Shown here in pieces: positions 19,615 to 28,861 of a stretch of 58,450 nt of DNA (positions are counted from its first letter, which is position 1; every line of letters begins with the position of its first letter). The DNA lies in contig MSTD01000039.1 of NCBI GenBank assembly GCA_001942045.1, positions 1 to 58,450 on the forward strand, given 5' to 3'. A program made the translations under genes and the position numbers. The stretch comes from Mycolicibacterium porcinum. GTDB lineage: Bacteria > Actinomycetota > Actinomycetes > Mycobacteriales > Mycobacteriaceae. A model generated the notes under the pieces. It did not search any database and had not been told where the DNA came from. It saw only the letters and a list, made by a program, of their open reading frames with translations.

Positions 19615-21372
19615 ATGACGACAGAGATGACGAACGCGGCCGGCGACGTCGACGCCGCCCAGGCCGAGACCGCCGACCGGCGCAAACGCATGGATCACGA
19701 CCACCCCTTCTACAAGTGGGTCGTGCTGTCCAACACCACGTTGGGCATCCTGCTGGCCTCGATCAACGCCTCGATCGTGCTGATCTCGCTGCCGGCGATC
19801 TTCCGCGGCATCGGCCTGAACCCACTGGCTCCCGGCAACGTCAGCTACCTGCTGTGGATGCTGATGGGCTACCTCGTGGTGACCGCGGTGCTCGTCGTCC
19901 CGTTCGGACGGCTCGGCGATATGTACGGCCGGGTGAAGATCTACAACCTCGGCTTCGTCGTCTTCACCGTGGCCGCGATCGCGCTGTCCTTCGACCCGTT
20001 CCAACTCGGCGGCGGCGCGATCTGGCTGATCGGCTGGCGCGTGATCCAGGGCGTCGGCGGCGCCATGCTGATGGCCTCGTCGTCGGCCATCCTCACCGAC
20101 GCCTTCCCGGCCAACCAGCGCGGAATGGCGCTGGGCACCAACATGGTGGCCGCCGTCGCCGGATCCTTCCTCGGCCTGCTGATCGGCGGCTTCCTGTCCG
20201 AGTGGCACTGGAAGGCGGTCTTCTGGGTGGGCGTGCCCATCGGCGTCATCGGCACCATCTGGAGCTACCGCTCGCTGAAAGAACTCGGGGTCCGCACCGC
20301 CGGGCGGCTCGACTGGGCCGGCACACTCACCTTCGGGCTGGGCCTGACGGTGCTGCTGATCGGCATCACCTACGGCATCCAGCCCTACGGCGACTCCACC
20401 ACCGGCTGGACCAGCCCGTGGGTCCTCGGCTCCATCGCGATCGGCCTGCTGTTGCTCGTGGCGTTCTGCGTCGTCGAACTCAAGGTGTCGTCGCCGATGG
20501 TCGACATCCGGCTGTTCAAATCGGCCGCGTTCGGCATGGGCAACCTCGCCGGGCTGATGTCGTCGGTGGGCCGCGGCGGGCTGCAGTTCATGCTCATCAT
20601 CTGGCTGCAGGGCATCTGGCTGCCGCTGCACGGCTACAGCTTCGAGTCCACCCCGCTGTGGGCCGGCATCTACCTGTTGCCGGTCACCATCGGGTTCCTG
20701 GTCGCCGCGCCGATCGCCGGGTCGCTGTCGGACCGCATCGGCGCGCGGCCGCTGACCGTCGGCGGCATGCTGCTGATGGCGGCCACCTTCGTGGCGCTTC
20801 TGATGATTCCGGTCAACTTCGACTACTGGGTTTTCGCGATCCTGGTGTTCCTCAACGGTCTGGGCGGCGGCATCTTCACCGCGCCCAACACGGCGGCGAT
20901 CATGTCGAGCGTGCCGGCCGACCAGCGCGGCGCGGCCTCCGGTGTGCGGTCCACCTTCTTCAACGCAGGCAACTCGCTGTCGATCGGCATCTTCTTCTCG
21001 CTGATGATCGTCGGGCTGGCCCACACGTTGCCCGCGGCGTTGACGACGGGCCTGACGCAGCAAGGGGTTTCGGCCTCGGTGGCCAATGACGTGGCGAATC
21101 TGCCCCCGGTCGGCAGCCTGTTCGCGGCATTCCTCGGCTACAACCCGATGGCCGAACTGCTCGCGCCCTACGATGCGCTGCATCAGCCGGGGGTGAACGC
21201 CGACGTGATCACCGGGCAGACGTTCTTCCCGCAATTGATCACCGAACCGTTCCACTCCGGCCTGACCGTGGTGTTCACCGCAGCCGCGGTGATGATGGTG
21301 ATCGGTGCGGTGGCGTCGATGTTCAGCGCGGGCCGCTATGGCACGGAGGCCGGCGCCGACAACGAGGCCTGA
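19615..21372 (+). CDS. DHA2-type MFS exporter (14 helices)
   Basis: This 585-residue major-facilitator drug:H+ antiporter is of the DHA2 (14-transmembrane) group. It has the helix 2-3 loop motif GRLGDMYGRVKIYN near residues 88-105, the antiporter motif C-like GxxxGPxxGG region (GSFLGLLIGGFLSEWHWKAVFWVGVPIG) near 180-205, and a second-half loop SLSDRIGARPL. It sits in the inner membrane and should expel amphiphilic compounds using the proton gradient. The ATG at 19615 lacks a strong ribosome site. It stands alone behind an AT-rich promoter region. The substrate cannot be told. Confidence 0.85.
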   Translation: MTTEMTNAAGDVDAAQAETADRRKRMDHDHPFYKWVVLSNTTLGILLASINASIVLISLPAIFRGIGLNPLAPGNVSYLLWMLMGYLVVTAVLVVPFGRLGDMYGRVKIYNLGFVVFTVAAIALSFDPFQLGGGAIWLIGWRVIQGVGGAMLMASSSAILTDAFPANQRGMALGTNMVAAVAGSFLGLLIGGFLSEWHWKAVFWVGVPIGVIGTIWSYRSLKELGVRTAGRLDWAGTLTFGLGLTVLLIGITYGIQPYGDSTTGWTSPWVLGSIAIGLLLLVAFCVVELKVSSPMVDIRLFKSAAFGMGNLAGLMSSVGRGGLQFMLIIWLQGIWLPLHGYSFESTPLWAGIYLLPVTIGFLVAAPIAGSLSDRIGARPLTVGGMLLMAATFVALLMIPVNFDYWVFAILVFLNGLGGGIFTAPNTAAIMSSVPADQRGAASGVRSTFFNAGNSLSIGIFFSLMIVGLAHTLPAALTTGLTQQGVSASVANDVANLPPVGSLFAAFLGYNPMAELLAPYDALHQPGVNADVITGQTFFPQLITEPFHSGLTVVFTAAAVMMVIGAVASMFSAGRYGTEAGADNEA

Positions 21373-21425
21373 GGGAGCCTGTCAGCAAACGACTTTTCAT
21401 CGCCGGCCGTGGAATACTCACCGCC

Positions 21426-22241
21426 ATGGTCGTGCACAATCTGGCCGCAGCCGGCGACGCCGCGTATTCCGTGGGCTATCTTCTCGGTGGGCTGCTGATC
21501 CCCGGGTTGGGGCTGTTGCTGCTCATCCTGGGCCTGGTTCGGCGTTCGTCATCCCGGTCGCAGCCGAGCGGCCCGCCCGGGTACCCGCCGGGCCCCTATC
21601 CGCAACCCGGTTACCCCCAGGGCTATCCGCAACCCGGCTACCCACAGCCGGGGTATCCGCCGGCGGGTTACCCCCAACAGCCCGGTTACCCGCCGGCCTA
21701 CGGCGCGCCGCCCAAGAAGCGCGGCACGGTGATGATCGTGATCGGTGTGGTGCTGATGGTGCTCGGCCTGTTGGGATTGGCCGGGCGGATGGCGTCGCGC
21801 ACGTCGGAGCCGAGCTCGAGGTCGGGCGGCTCTGGCGGCCTGGCGGTGGGGGATTGCATCACCGGCGATCAGTACGTCGCGGCCGACATGAACCCCACCC
21901 CGGTCAGCTGCAGCGACGCGAAGTCCGTCTACGCGTTGGCTTCCAAAGGGGACAGATCCGCCACATGCCCGGACGGCAAACGGGACGACTCGGACTACGC
22001 CGTGCTCATGAACGAGTCGCGCATCTACTGCTTCATCCTGGATGTCGAGGAGGGCGAGTGCTTCGACATCGACGAGACGAGCAGGCTCGTCGCCCCGGTG
22101 GCATGCTCCGACCCCAACGCCGTCACGAAAATCGTCAAACGGGTCGACGGATCAACGGACACCGCCGTGTGTGAGTCCGGCGCGCGGGCGGTGGCCTTCC
22201 CCGAGCCGGCGCGCGTCTACTGCGCGGAGGCGCCGTCGTAG
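21426..22241 (+). CDS. PGYP-repeat membrane protein with cysteine-paired outside domain
   Basis: This 271-residue protein has a transmembrane segment at about 17-38, then a Pro/Gly/Tyr-rich linker of repeated QPGYP units (about residues 48-95), then a second helix at about 101-121. An exported domain follows with paired cysteines (GDCITGDQY, VSCSDAK, ATCPDGK, IYCFILDV, GECFD, VACSD, AVCESG, VYCAEA) resembling the LppU-type domain of actinobacteria. The two halves of that domain look like a duplicated unit. The role is unknown. The ATG at 21426 is the first usable one. It is followed closely by the methyltransferase. Confidence 0.7.
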   Translation: MVVHNLAAAGDAAYSVGYLLGGLLIPGLGLLLLILGLVRRSSSRSQPSGPPGYPPGPYPQPGYPQGYPQPGYPQPGYPPAGYPQQPGYPPAYGAPPKKRGTVMIVIGVVLMVLGLLGLAGRMASRTSEPSSRSGGSGGLAVGDCITGDQYVAADMNPTPVSCSDAKSVYALASKGDRSATCPDGKRDDSDYAVLMNESRIYCFILDVEEGECFDIDETSRLVAPVACSDPNAVTKIVKRVDGSTDTAVCESGARAVAFPEPARVYCAEAPS

Positions 22242-22260
22242 CCGACCTAGACTCGGGCGG

Positions 22261-22902
22261 GTGACCACCACACAGCGCCGCGGGTTCAACGACGCCATCA
22301 CGAGCTTCTGGAGTTTCGCCGCACCGGCTTACGACCAGGGCTGCCTCCAGCGGTGGGTGTACCGGCCTGCCCAGGACGAGGTGATTGCGCAGTTGCAGCA
22401 GCGCGGCGCCCGCACGATCGCCGATATCGCCTGCGGTACCGGCATCATGGCCGACCGCATCCAGCGCGAACTGCAACCCGACGAGGTGTACGGCCTGGAC
22501 ATGTCCGACGGCATGCTCGCCCAGGCACGCAAGCGTTCCGACCAGGTGCGGTGGAAGTCGGCTCCGGCCGAGGAGCTGCCCTTCCAAGACGGTTTCCTGG
22601 ACGCCGTGGTGACCACATCGGCGTTCCACTTCTTCGACCAGCCCGCGGCACTCGCGGAGTTCTATCGGGTGCTGGTGCCCGGGGGAATGGTGGCGGTGAC
22701 GACGATGAGCCCCCGTCGGACCTTCCTGCCGTTGCACGCGCTGTCCGCCGACCTGGGTGCACCCGCGCACAGCCCCACCGAGAAGGAGATGCGCGCGCTG
22801 TTCGAGACGGCCGGATTCACCGTCGCCGAACAGCACCGGGTACGCCGACCGGTGTGGACGCCGATCTCCGACGTCATCACGGTGGGCGTCAAACCCGCAT
22901 GA
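22261..22902 (+). CDS. Class I SAM-dependent methyltransferase
   Basis: This 213-residue methyltransferase has SAM motif I IADIACGTGIMADRI (about residues 49-63), the acidic loop VYGLDMSDGMLAQARK, and a motif II/III region (DAVVTTSAFHFFDQP, FYRVLVPGGMVAV), typical of UbiE/Methyltransf_11 proteins. The GTG at 22261 is chosen because it is 19 bases after the previous stop and fits the family N-terminus; the open frame extends further into the upstream gene. The stop overlaps the LOG-like gene start by 4 nt. The substrate is unknown. Confidence 0.8.
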   Translation: MTTTQRRGFNDAITSFWSFAAPAYDQGCLQRWVYRPAQDEVIAQLQQRGARTIADIACGTGIMADRIQRELQPDEVYGLDMSDGMLAQARKRSDQVRWKSAPAEELPFQDGFLDAVVTTSAFHFFDQPAALAEFYRVLVPGGMVAVTTMSPRRTFLPLHALSADLGAPAHSPTEKEMRALFETAGFTVAEQHRVRRPVWTPISDVITVGVKPA

Positions 22903-23636
22903 CCGAGAACGACGACAGCCCACTCCAGATTCGCGGCTCGGTGCAACTGCGTCGCGACCGCTGTGCCACCTCGACCGCCGACCAGCGGCTGCTGGACCGG
23001 CGCGGACCGACCGATTGGGTGCACACCGATCCCTGGCGAGTCATGCGCATCCAGGGCGAGTTCGTCGACGGATTCGATGCCCTCGCTGAAATGCCCAGGG
23101 CCGTCACCGTTTTCGGATCCGCCAGGACGCAACCGCATTCGCCCGAATACCGCTTGGGCGAGGAACTGGGCATCGCGCTGGTGCGAGCGGGCTACGCGGT
23201 GATCACCGGTGGCGGCCCGGGCTCGATGGAGGCGGCCAACCGCGGGGCCAGCGAGTCCGGTGGCTACTCCGTCGGACTCGGTATCGAACTGCCCTTCGAG
23301 CAGCGCCTCAACCACTGGGTCGACCTCGGCATCAACTTCCGCTACTTCTTCGTCCGCAAAACCATGTTCGTCAAATACGCGCAGGCATTCGTGTGTCTGC
23401 CGGGCGGATTCGGCACCCTCGACGAGCTGTTCGAGGCGCTGACGCTGGTGCAGACCCACAAGGTCACCGAGTTCCCGATCATCCTGCTCGGTGTCGACTA
23501 CTGGTCGGGCCTGATCGACTGGATCCGCAACACGGTGCTGCCCGGCGGCAAGATCGATGAATCCGACCTCGCCCTCATCCACTGCACCGACAGCGTGGCC
23601 GAAGCCGTGGATCTCATCACCGCGTCGGCGGACTAG
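22899..23636 (+). CDS. LOG-family (TIGR00730) nucleotide-processing protein
   Basis: This 245-residue Rossmann-fold protein carries the lysine-decarboxylase-like signature: GGGPGSMEAANRGA near residues 105-118 and PGGFGTLDE near 167-175. Proteins with this pair release the free base from nucleoside monophosphates (cytokinin-activating LOG) or act as pyrimidine/purine 5'-phosphate ribohydrolases. The N-terminal 70 residues are longer than in minimal LOG proteins. The ATG at 22899 overlaps the methyltransferase stop by 4 nt, so the two are co-translated. This pairing might mean that the methyltransferase acts on a related nucleotide, which is speculation. Confidence 0.83.
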   Translation: MTENDDSPLQIRGSVQLRRDRCATSTADQRLLDRRGPTDWVHTDPWRVMRIQGEFVDGFDALAEMPRAVTVFGSARTQPHSPEYRLGEELGIALVRAGYAVITGGGPGSMEAANRGASESGGYSVGLGIELPFEQRLNHWVDLGINFRYFFVRKTMFVKYAQAFVCLPGGFGTLDELFEALTLVQTHKVTEFPIILLGVDYWSGLIDWIRNTVLPGGKIDESDLALIHCTDSVAEAVDLITASAD

Positions 23637-23722
23637 CGGCCGCCCATGCGTTGATTCTGCAGCCAGGCCACGGCTCACTCGCACGTTCCCGCCGTGACCG
23701 CGGAGTCAACGCGGTTGGGGGC

Positions 23723-24535
23723 TCACGCCAACTCGACCACGACCGGAGCGTGATCGCTGGGTGCGGTGGTGCCCTTCTTGGGACGGCGCTCATCCTTCAC
23801 GATCTCGGCGCCGGTGACGCGCGACGCCAGCCCGGGGGAGCCGAGGATGAAATCGATGCGCATGCCGCGCCGCTTCTGGAAGGCCAGCTGCGTGTAATCC
23901 CAGTAGGTGTAGATGCCCGGCCCTTCCGTGAAAGGCCGCACCACATCGGTGAATTGGGCATCGTGCATGGCCCGGAAGGCGGCGCGCTCAGGTTCGGACA
24001 CATGCGTACTGCCGTTGAACGCGGCCATGTCCCACACGTCCTCGTCCTTGGGGGCGATGTTCCAATCCCCGACCAGCGCGATCGGCTGCTCCGGATCCTC
24101 CTTCAACCATCCGGCGGCGGTATCCCGCAGCGCGGCAAGCCAATCCAGCTTGTAGGCGTAATGCGGATCGGCCAGCGTGCGGCCGTTGGGCACGTACAGG
24201 CTCCAGACCCGTACCCCGCCGCAGGTCGCTCCCAGCGCGCGGGCCTCCGCGACGGCCTCTTCCTCCGGCTTGCTGCTCCAGGTCGGCTGGCCGTCGAACC
24301 CGATCTCGACGTCGTCGAGCCCGACCCGCGAGGCGATGGCCACACCGTTCCACTGGTTGAGCCCGATGTGGGCCACCTCGTAGCCCAGCGCCGCGAACGG
24401 CATCATCGGGAACTGCGCGTCGGTGCACTTGGTTTCCTGCATGGCCAGCACGTCGACGTCGGCCCGCTCCAGCCAGTCGACCACGCGGTCGGCTCGGGTG
24501 CGGATCGAATTGACGTTCCAGGTGGCCAGGCGCAT
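23723..24535 (-). CDS. xthA: Exodeoxyribonuclease III (AP endonuclease) XthA
   Basis: This 270-residue exonuclease-endonuclease-phosphatase fold protein is Rv0427c-like. Catalytic marks are all present: WNVNSIRTR (Asn), LAMQETKC (metal-binding Glu), WNGVAIASR, GDWNIAPKDEDVW (Asp/Asn) and the C-terminal SDHAPVVV (Asp-His). It cleaves DNA at abasic sites and trims 3' ends in base-excision repair. The ATG at 24535 directly precedes MRLATWNVNS; the longer open frame runs into the GNAT gene. It lies 17 bases after the GNAT stop, consistent with the def-GNAT-xthA operon known in M. tuberculosis. Confidence 0.93.
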   Translation of the reverse strand: MRLATWNVNSIRTRADRVVDWLERADVDVLAMQETKCTDAQFPMMPFAALGYEVAHIGLNQWNGVAIASRVGLDDVEIGFDGQPTWSSKPEEEAVAEARALGATCGGVRVWSLYVPNGRTLADPHYAYKLDWLAALRDTAAGWLKEDPEQPIALVGDWNIAPKDEDVWDMAAFNGSTHVSEPERAAFRAMHDAQFTDVVRPFTEGPGIYTYWDYTQLAFQKRRGMRIDFILGSPGLASRVTGAEIVKDERRPKKGTTAPSDHAPVVVELA

Positions 24536-24552
24536 GGGATTAGAGGTTACGG

Positions 24553-25455
24553 TCAGCGCGAACCGAGGACATCCTCGGCCGCGACATAACGGGTCTGGTG
24601 ATGCAGCCGGAAACCCAGTGCGGTGTACAGCGCGATGGCCGCGTGATTGTCGACTTCCACCTGGACGTAGGCCCGCCGCGCGCCGGCCTCGGCGCCCCAG
24701 CGCAGCAGCGCCTCGCATACCGCCCGGGCCTGCCCCTGCCTGCGGTGGGCGGGGGACACGCGGACCGACGAGATGCCCAGCCAGGGCGTCCCGTCCGGGG
24801 TACTCGTCACCGCGCCCCGGCCGACCGCGCGACCGGGCACCATCGCGAAGGTCACCTGCCCGTCGACGACCGCGGTGAGGACGTCCACGGGGACGTCGCG
24901 TTCATAGAGGCGCAGCCACTCCGCATCCGGCTGTCGCGCCAGGGTGACGTCTCCGGGGGCGGCCGAGGTAGGGAGCTCGCGCACCATCACCCGGGCCGGT
25001 TTGATGCCCGGGGTGCGGATCGGCAGCAGCCGCTCGGGCAGGGCCAGCCAGGTCGGCAGGCCGCGTTCGCGGTACCAGTCGCGCACCGCGGACAGATCGG
25101 CGATCTGTGCCGACTTGCCCAGCGGAATCGCCGAATTGGCGCGGCTGGTGACACCGTGCCCGGCGCGCAACAGCCAACCGCCCAACCATTGCTGTTCGAC
25201 ACCCGGCCAGGCCAGCGCCGCCGCATGTTCGAGCGCGCGAATCTCCGAGGCACGCACCGGGGCATGGGACAGCTCACGCACGCTCACGATGTCGGCAGGT
25301 GCGACGTCGATGAGCTGGCCGTCCTTGGCGCGGATCAGCACCGTCGGCTCGACGCGCTCCAGATGGCCGATGACGTCGGTCATCGGTTTCGCCGACCCGG
25401 CGGGCAGCCGGTAACGCAGGCTGACCCGGGACCCGAGCGCGGGTAGCTCAGACAT
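24553..25455 (-). CDS. GNAT acetyltransferase (Rv0428c-like)
   Basis: This 300-residue protein has a C-terminal GNAT domain. The acetyl-CoA loop is the SPAHRRQGQARAVCEALLRW segment near residues 225-245, followed by VEVDNHAAIALYTALGF. The N-terminal 80 residues form a small beta-rich domain (LGSRVSLRYRLP..IGHLERVE..VLIRAKDGQLIDV). It matches Rv0428c in length and position between def and xthA. The acceptor is unknown. The start at 25455 is 12 bases after the def stop. Confidence 0.82.
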   Translation of the reverse strand: MSELPALGSRVSLRYRLPAGSAKPMTDVIGHLERVEPTVLIRAKDGQLIDVAPADIVSVRELSHAPVRASEIRALEHAAALAWPGVEQQWLGGWLLRAGHGVTSRANSAIPLGKSAQIADLSAVRDWYRERGLPTWLALPERLLPIRTPGIKPARVMVRELPTSAAPGDVTLARQPDAEWLRLYERDVPVDVLTAVVDGQVTFAMVPGRAVGRGAVTSTPDGTPWLGISSVRVSPAHRRQGQARAVCEALLRWGAEAGARRAYVQVEVDNHAAIALYTALGFRLHHQTRYVAAEDVLGSR

Positions 25456-25467
25456 CGGTGACCGGCA

Positions 25468-26061
25468 TCAGTGACCGAACGGGTCGGGAACCTCGCCCGG
25501 CATCCACGTCAGGCCGGGCACGCCCCAGCCGTTGCGCTTGACGGTCTTCTTGGCCGCCCGCGCGTACCGGCCCACGAGCCGGTCGATGTAGAGGAATCCG
25601 TCGAGGTGCCCGGTCTCGTGCTGCAGCATCCGGGCAAACAAGTCTGTGCCCTCCAGAGTGACCGGTGAACCGTCGGCATCCAGGCCGGTGACCCTCGCCC
25701 AGTCGGCCCGGCCGGTCGGGAAATTCTCGCCCGGCACGGACAGGCAGCCTTCCTCGTCGTCGTCGGGGTCGGGCATCGTCTCGGGAACCTCGGAGGTCTC
25801 CAGCACCGGGTTGATGACGACCCCGCGCTTACGGGTGCGGCTGTTCCGTGTCTCGGCGCAGTCGTAGACGAACAGCCGCTTGCTCACGCCGATCTGGTTG
25901 GCCGCCAAGCCAACCCCGTTCGCGGCGTCCATGGTCTCGAACATGTCCTGGATGAGTTGGGGCAGATCCGCGGGCAGCGAGCCGTCCGGGCCGACGGGCA
26001 CCGGCTCGGTCGGTGTGTGCAGAACGGGATCTCCGACGATGCAAATCGGTACGACGGCCAT
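25468..26061 (-). CDS. def: Peptide deformylase
   Basis: This 197-residue metalloenzyme removes the formyl group from the N-terminal methionine of new proteins. All three deformylase motifs are present: [11 protein letters not shown] (motif I), [10 protein letters not shown] (motif II, Cys ligand) and [11 protein letters not shown] (motif III, HExxH). The insertion between motifs I and II is long, as in M. tuberculosis Def (Rv0429c). The ATG at 26061 is followed by [13 protein letters not shown]. It is first in a minus-strand operon with the GNAT gene and xthA, divergent from the DUF3263 gene. Confidence 0.95.
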   Translation of the reverse strand: MAVVPICIVGDPVLHTPTEPVPVGPDGSLPADLPQLIQDMFETMDAANGVGLAANQIGVSKRLFVYDCAETRNSRTRKRGVVINPVLETSEVPETMPDPDDDEEGCLSVPGENFPTGRADWARVTGLDADGSPVTLEGTDLFARMLQHETGHLDGFLYIDRLVGRYARAAKKTVKRNGWGVPGLTWMPGEVPDPFGH

Positions 26062-26199
26062 GGGGGAAGCTTAAAGTGGCAATGCTTCTCACCCGACTCG
26101 CGGGTTTATGTGTCAGCCGGACCCAGCAAGCCGTGGTTGAATAATCGCCGAACCACAGCGATGTCATTTCTCAAGTGTCGGAAGGGTCCAGGGAGCGAT

Positions 26200-26511
26200 A
26201 TGGACGGCGCCATGGCGCGGACTGAGCAATCCGGGGACGACTCTGATCTGAGTGATGGGCTCACCCGGCGCGAGCACGATATTTTGGCGTTCGAACGCCA
26301 ATGGTGGAAGTACGCCGGCAGCAAGGAAGACGCGATCAAAGAGCTGTTCTCCATGTCGGCGACGCGTTACTACCAGGTGCTCAACGCTCTGGTCGACCGC
26401 CCCGAGGCGCTGGCCGCCGATCCCATGCTGGTCAAGCGCCTGCGCCGGATGCGGGCCAGCCGGCAGAAGGCCCGGGCCGCGCGACGGCTCGGCTTCGATA
26501 TCACTACCTAG
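26200..26511 (+). CDS. DUF3263 protein (Rv0430-like)
   Basis: This 103-residue protein is nearly the same as Rv0430 as I recall it: acidic head, then LTRREHDILAFERQWWKYAG and a helix-turn-helix-like segment (KEDAIKELFSMSATRYYQVLNALVD) ending in a very basic tail (RLRRMRASRQKARAARRLGF). The arrangement suggests DNA binding. The ATG at 26200 has GGGAG five bases upstream. It is followed by virR, as in M. tuberculosis. The function is not established. Confidence 0.85.
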   Translation: MDGAMARTEQSGDDSDLSDGLTRREHDILAFERQWWKYAGSKEDAIKELFSMSATRYYQVLNALVDRPEALAADPMLVKRLRRMRASRQKARAARRLGFDITT

Positions 26512-26559
26512 AGGTCACGCAATGTGGGATCGGGCGGTTCGCTCGATACAGTGGTGGCG

Positions 26560-27030
26560 ATGAATCAGCGAGACTCCTCCGGGCTGCCCCTGCGCGCCAT
26601 GGTCATGGTGCTGTTGTTCCTCGGGGTCGTGTTCCTGCTGGTCGGTTTCCAGGCGCTCGGTTCCGACGACGACTCTTCGGATCAGTCGTCGTCCGTGACC
26701 ACGACCACCTCGACGACCACCACGAAGACCTCGGCAAAGGCCGAACCCGCACCAGAGGCCAAGGCCGACGTGCGCGTCTACAACGTTTCCGACGTCGCCG
26801 GTGCGGCCGAGACCACGGCCAACCGGCTGCGCGAGGCTCGCTGGAATGTGACCGAGACCGGCAACCTGTCGATGGAAGGTGTCACCGGCACCACCGTGTT
26901 CTTCGGTGAGACCGCGGGCGAGAAGGAAGCTGCCGAAGCCGTGGGCAAGGCGATCCAGGCGCCCGTCGAACCGCGACGTGCGGAACTTCTCGAGCAACCA
27001 CCGGGCGTGATCGTAGTAGTCACCGGCTAG
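26560..27030 (+). CDS. virR: VirR-like envelope protein (LytR_C domain, Rv0431)
   Basis: This 156-residue protein has one transmembrane helix (about residues 13-34), a Ser/Thr-rich linker with runs of Thr, and an outside LytR C-terminal domain ([25 protein letters not shown]). It corresponds to Rv0431 (VirR), known for limiting membrane-vesicle release and for working with LCP cell-wall ligases. The start is set at MNQRDSSG (26560), matching the family; the frame is open 12 codons earlier. Order DUF3263-virR-sodC is conserved. Confidence 0.85.
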   Translation: MNQRDSSGLPLRAMVMVLLFLGVVFLLVGFQALGSDDDSSDQSSSVTTTTSTTTTKTSAKAEPAPEAKADVRVYNVSDVAGAAETTANRLREARWNVTETGNLSMEGVTGTTVFFGETAGEKEAAEAVGKAIQAPVEPRRAELLEQPPGVIVVVTG

Positions 27031-27040
27031 GCTTTGGGCC

Positions 27041-27748
27041 ATGCTGAAGCCCGTCAGTGTTGCCATGCTGTTCGCTGCCCCCGTTGTCGCGCTGAGCGCC
27101 TGCAGTCCGCCCGGACAGGTGCCGTCCGACACGCCCGGTACCACCCCGGCGATCTGGACCGGATCGCCGTCGCCGTCGGCCGCTCCCGGTGAGGGCGGCG
27201 GGCACGGTGCACCGGCCACCAGCGGCGGCGAGACCCTCACCGCGGAGCTGAAGACCGCAGACGGCACCTCCGTGGCAACCGCCGACTTCCAGTTCGCCGA
27301 CGGCTTCGCCACCGTCACCGTCGAGACCACCGCTCCGGGCAAGTTGGCTCCGGGATTCCACGGTCTGCACATCCACTCTGTCGGCAAGTGCGAGGCCAAC
27401 TCGGTGGCCCCCACCGGCGGTGCGCCCGGCGACTTCAACTCGGCCGGCGGCCATTTCCAGGTCTCCGGACACAGCGGTCACCCGTCCAGCGGCGACCTGA
27501 GCTCGTTGCAGATCCGCGCTGACGGCTCGGGCAAGCTGGTCACCACCACCGACGCGTTCACCGCGGCGGACCTGCTCGGCGGAGCCAAGACCGCCATCAT
27601 CATTCACGAGAAGTCGGACAACTTCGCCAACATCCCGCCGGAGAAGTACCAGCAGGTCATCGGCGGTGCACCCGGCCCCGACCAGGCGACCTTGGCCACC
27701 GGCGACGCCGGCAGTCGGGTGGCATGCGGTGTTATCGGCGCCGGCTGA
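27041..27748 (+). CDS. sodC: Cu-type periplasmic superoxide dismutase SodC (lipoprotein)
   Basis: This 235-residue secreted superoxide dismutase has a signal peptide ending in the lipobox LSAC (Cys21) and a Pro/Gly/Ser linker. The catalytic domain carries the copper ligands GLHIHS, the bridging-type His (AGGHF) and the last copper His (IIIHEKSDN). The zinc loop is short ([11 protein letters not shown]): the second zinc histidine of E. coli SodC is replaced, as in M. tuberculosis SodC, which is known to work with copper and no zinc. It protects the envelope from host or environmental superoxide. The 3' end overlaps the next gene by 20 nt. Confidence 0.9.
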   Translation: MLKPVSVAMLFAAPVVALSACSPPGQVPSDTPGTTPAIWTGSPSPSAAPGEGGGHGAPATSGGETLTAELKTADGTSVATADFQFADGFATVTVETTAPGKLAPGFHGLHIHSVGKCEANSVAPTGGAPGDFNSAGGHFQVSGHSGHPSSGDLSSLQIRADGSGKLVTTTDAFTAADLLGGAKTAIIIHEKSDNFANIPPEKYQQVIGGAPGPDQATLATGDAGSRVACGVIGAG

Positions 27749-28859
27749 CAGCCGTATCGATTTCGCCGGGTCGCCCCGGCCCACTGTCGGCGTCGAATGG
27801 GAGTTCGCTCTCGTCGACGCCGACACCCGTGATCTGAGCAACGGCGCCGCCGAGGTGATCGCCGAAGTCGGCGAGAGCCCGCACGTGCACAAGGAGTTGC
27901 TGCGCAACACCATCGAGATCGTCACCGGTATCTGTGAGAACACCGGTGAGGCGATGGACGACCTGCGCAGCACCCTTGGGCCCGTACGCAAGATCGTCCA
28001 CGACCGCGGCATGGAGCTGTTCTGCGCGGGCACCCATCCCTTCGCGAAGTGGTCGGCGCAGCAGCTCACCGACGCGCCGCGGTATGCCGAGCTGATCAAG
28101 CGCACCCAGTGGTGGGGTCGCCAGATGCTGATCTGGGGCGTGCACGTGCACGTCGGGATCTCCTCGGCGCACAAGGTGATGCCGATCATCTCCTCGCTGC
28201 TGAACCAGTACCCGCACCTGCTGGCACTGTCGGCGTCCTCACCGTTCTGGGACGGTGAGGACACCGGGTATGCGAGCAACCGCGCGATGATGTTCCAGCA
28301 GTTACCCACCGCGGGTTTGCCGTTCCAATTCCAGACCTGGCCGGAGTTCGAGGGCTTCGTCCACGATCAGAAGAAGACCGGCATCATCGATCACCTCAAC
28401 GAGATTCGTTGGGACATCAGGCCGTCACCGCACCTGGGCACGGTCGAGGTGCGGATCTTCGACGGGGTGTCCAACGTGCGCGAGCTCGGGGCACTCGTGG
28501 CGCTGACCCACTGTCTGATCGTCGACCTGGACCGCAGGCTCGATGCGGGCGAGCAATTGCCGACCATGCCGCCCTGGCACGTGCAGGAGAACAAGTGGCG
28601 TGCCGCGCGCTACGGCCTGGACGCCGTGATCATCCTGGACGCGGACAGCAACGAGCGGTTGGTCACCGAAGACCTCGATGATCTGCTGAATCACCTTGAA
28701 CCGGTAGCCAAGTCACTGGGATGCTCCGACGAGCTCGCCGCGGTCACCGACATCTACCGCGGCGGCGGTTCGTATCAGCGGCAGCGCCGGGTGGCAGAGG
28801 AGAACGACGGCGACCTCCGCGAAGTCGTCGATGCCCTGGTCGGCGAACTCCAGCTGTAA
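27729..28859 (+). CDS. Carboxylate-amine ligase, YbdK type (Rv0433-like)
   Basis: This 376-residue enzyme is of glutamate-cysteine ligase family 2 (YbdK/EgtA-like ATP-grasp-related fold). Typical segments are [11 protein letters not shown] (N-terminal acidic metal/substrate site), [23 protein letters not shown] (metal His pair) and [18 protein letters not shown]. It joins a carboxylate to an amine with ATP; YbdK has weak glutamate-cysteine ligase activity, and the true substrate here is unknown. The GTG at 27729 gives exactly the 376 residues of the M. tuberculosis protein and overlaps sodC by 20 nt. Confidence 0.85.
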   Translation: MLSAPADSRIDFAGSPRPTVGVEWEFALVDADTRDLSNGAAEVIAEVGESPHVHKELLRNTIEIVTGICENTGEAMDDLRSTLGPVRKIVHDRGMELFCAGTHPFAKWSAQQLTDAPRYAELIKRTQWWGRQMLIWGVHVHVGISSAHKVMPIISSLLNQYPHLLALSASSPFWDGEDTGYASNRAMMFQQLPTAGLPFQFQTWPEFEGFVHDQKKTGIIDHLNEIRWDIRPSPHLGTVEVRIFDGVSNVRELGALVALTHCLIVDLDRRLDAGEQLPTMPPWHVQENKWRAARYGLDAVIILDADSNERLVTEDLDDLLNHLEPVAKSLGCSDELAAVTDIYRGGGSYQRQRRVAEENDGDLREVVDALVGELQL

Positions 28860-28861
28860 TC

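Noticed and set aside
19312..21255. 647-codon minus-strand open frame opposite the DHA2 exporter
   Set aside because: Antisense to a clear 14-helix transporter; composition is Gln/Arg/His-rich and shows no recognisable fold.
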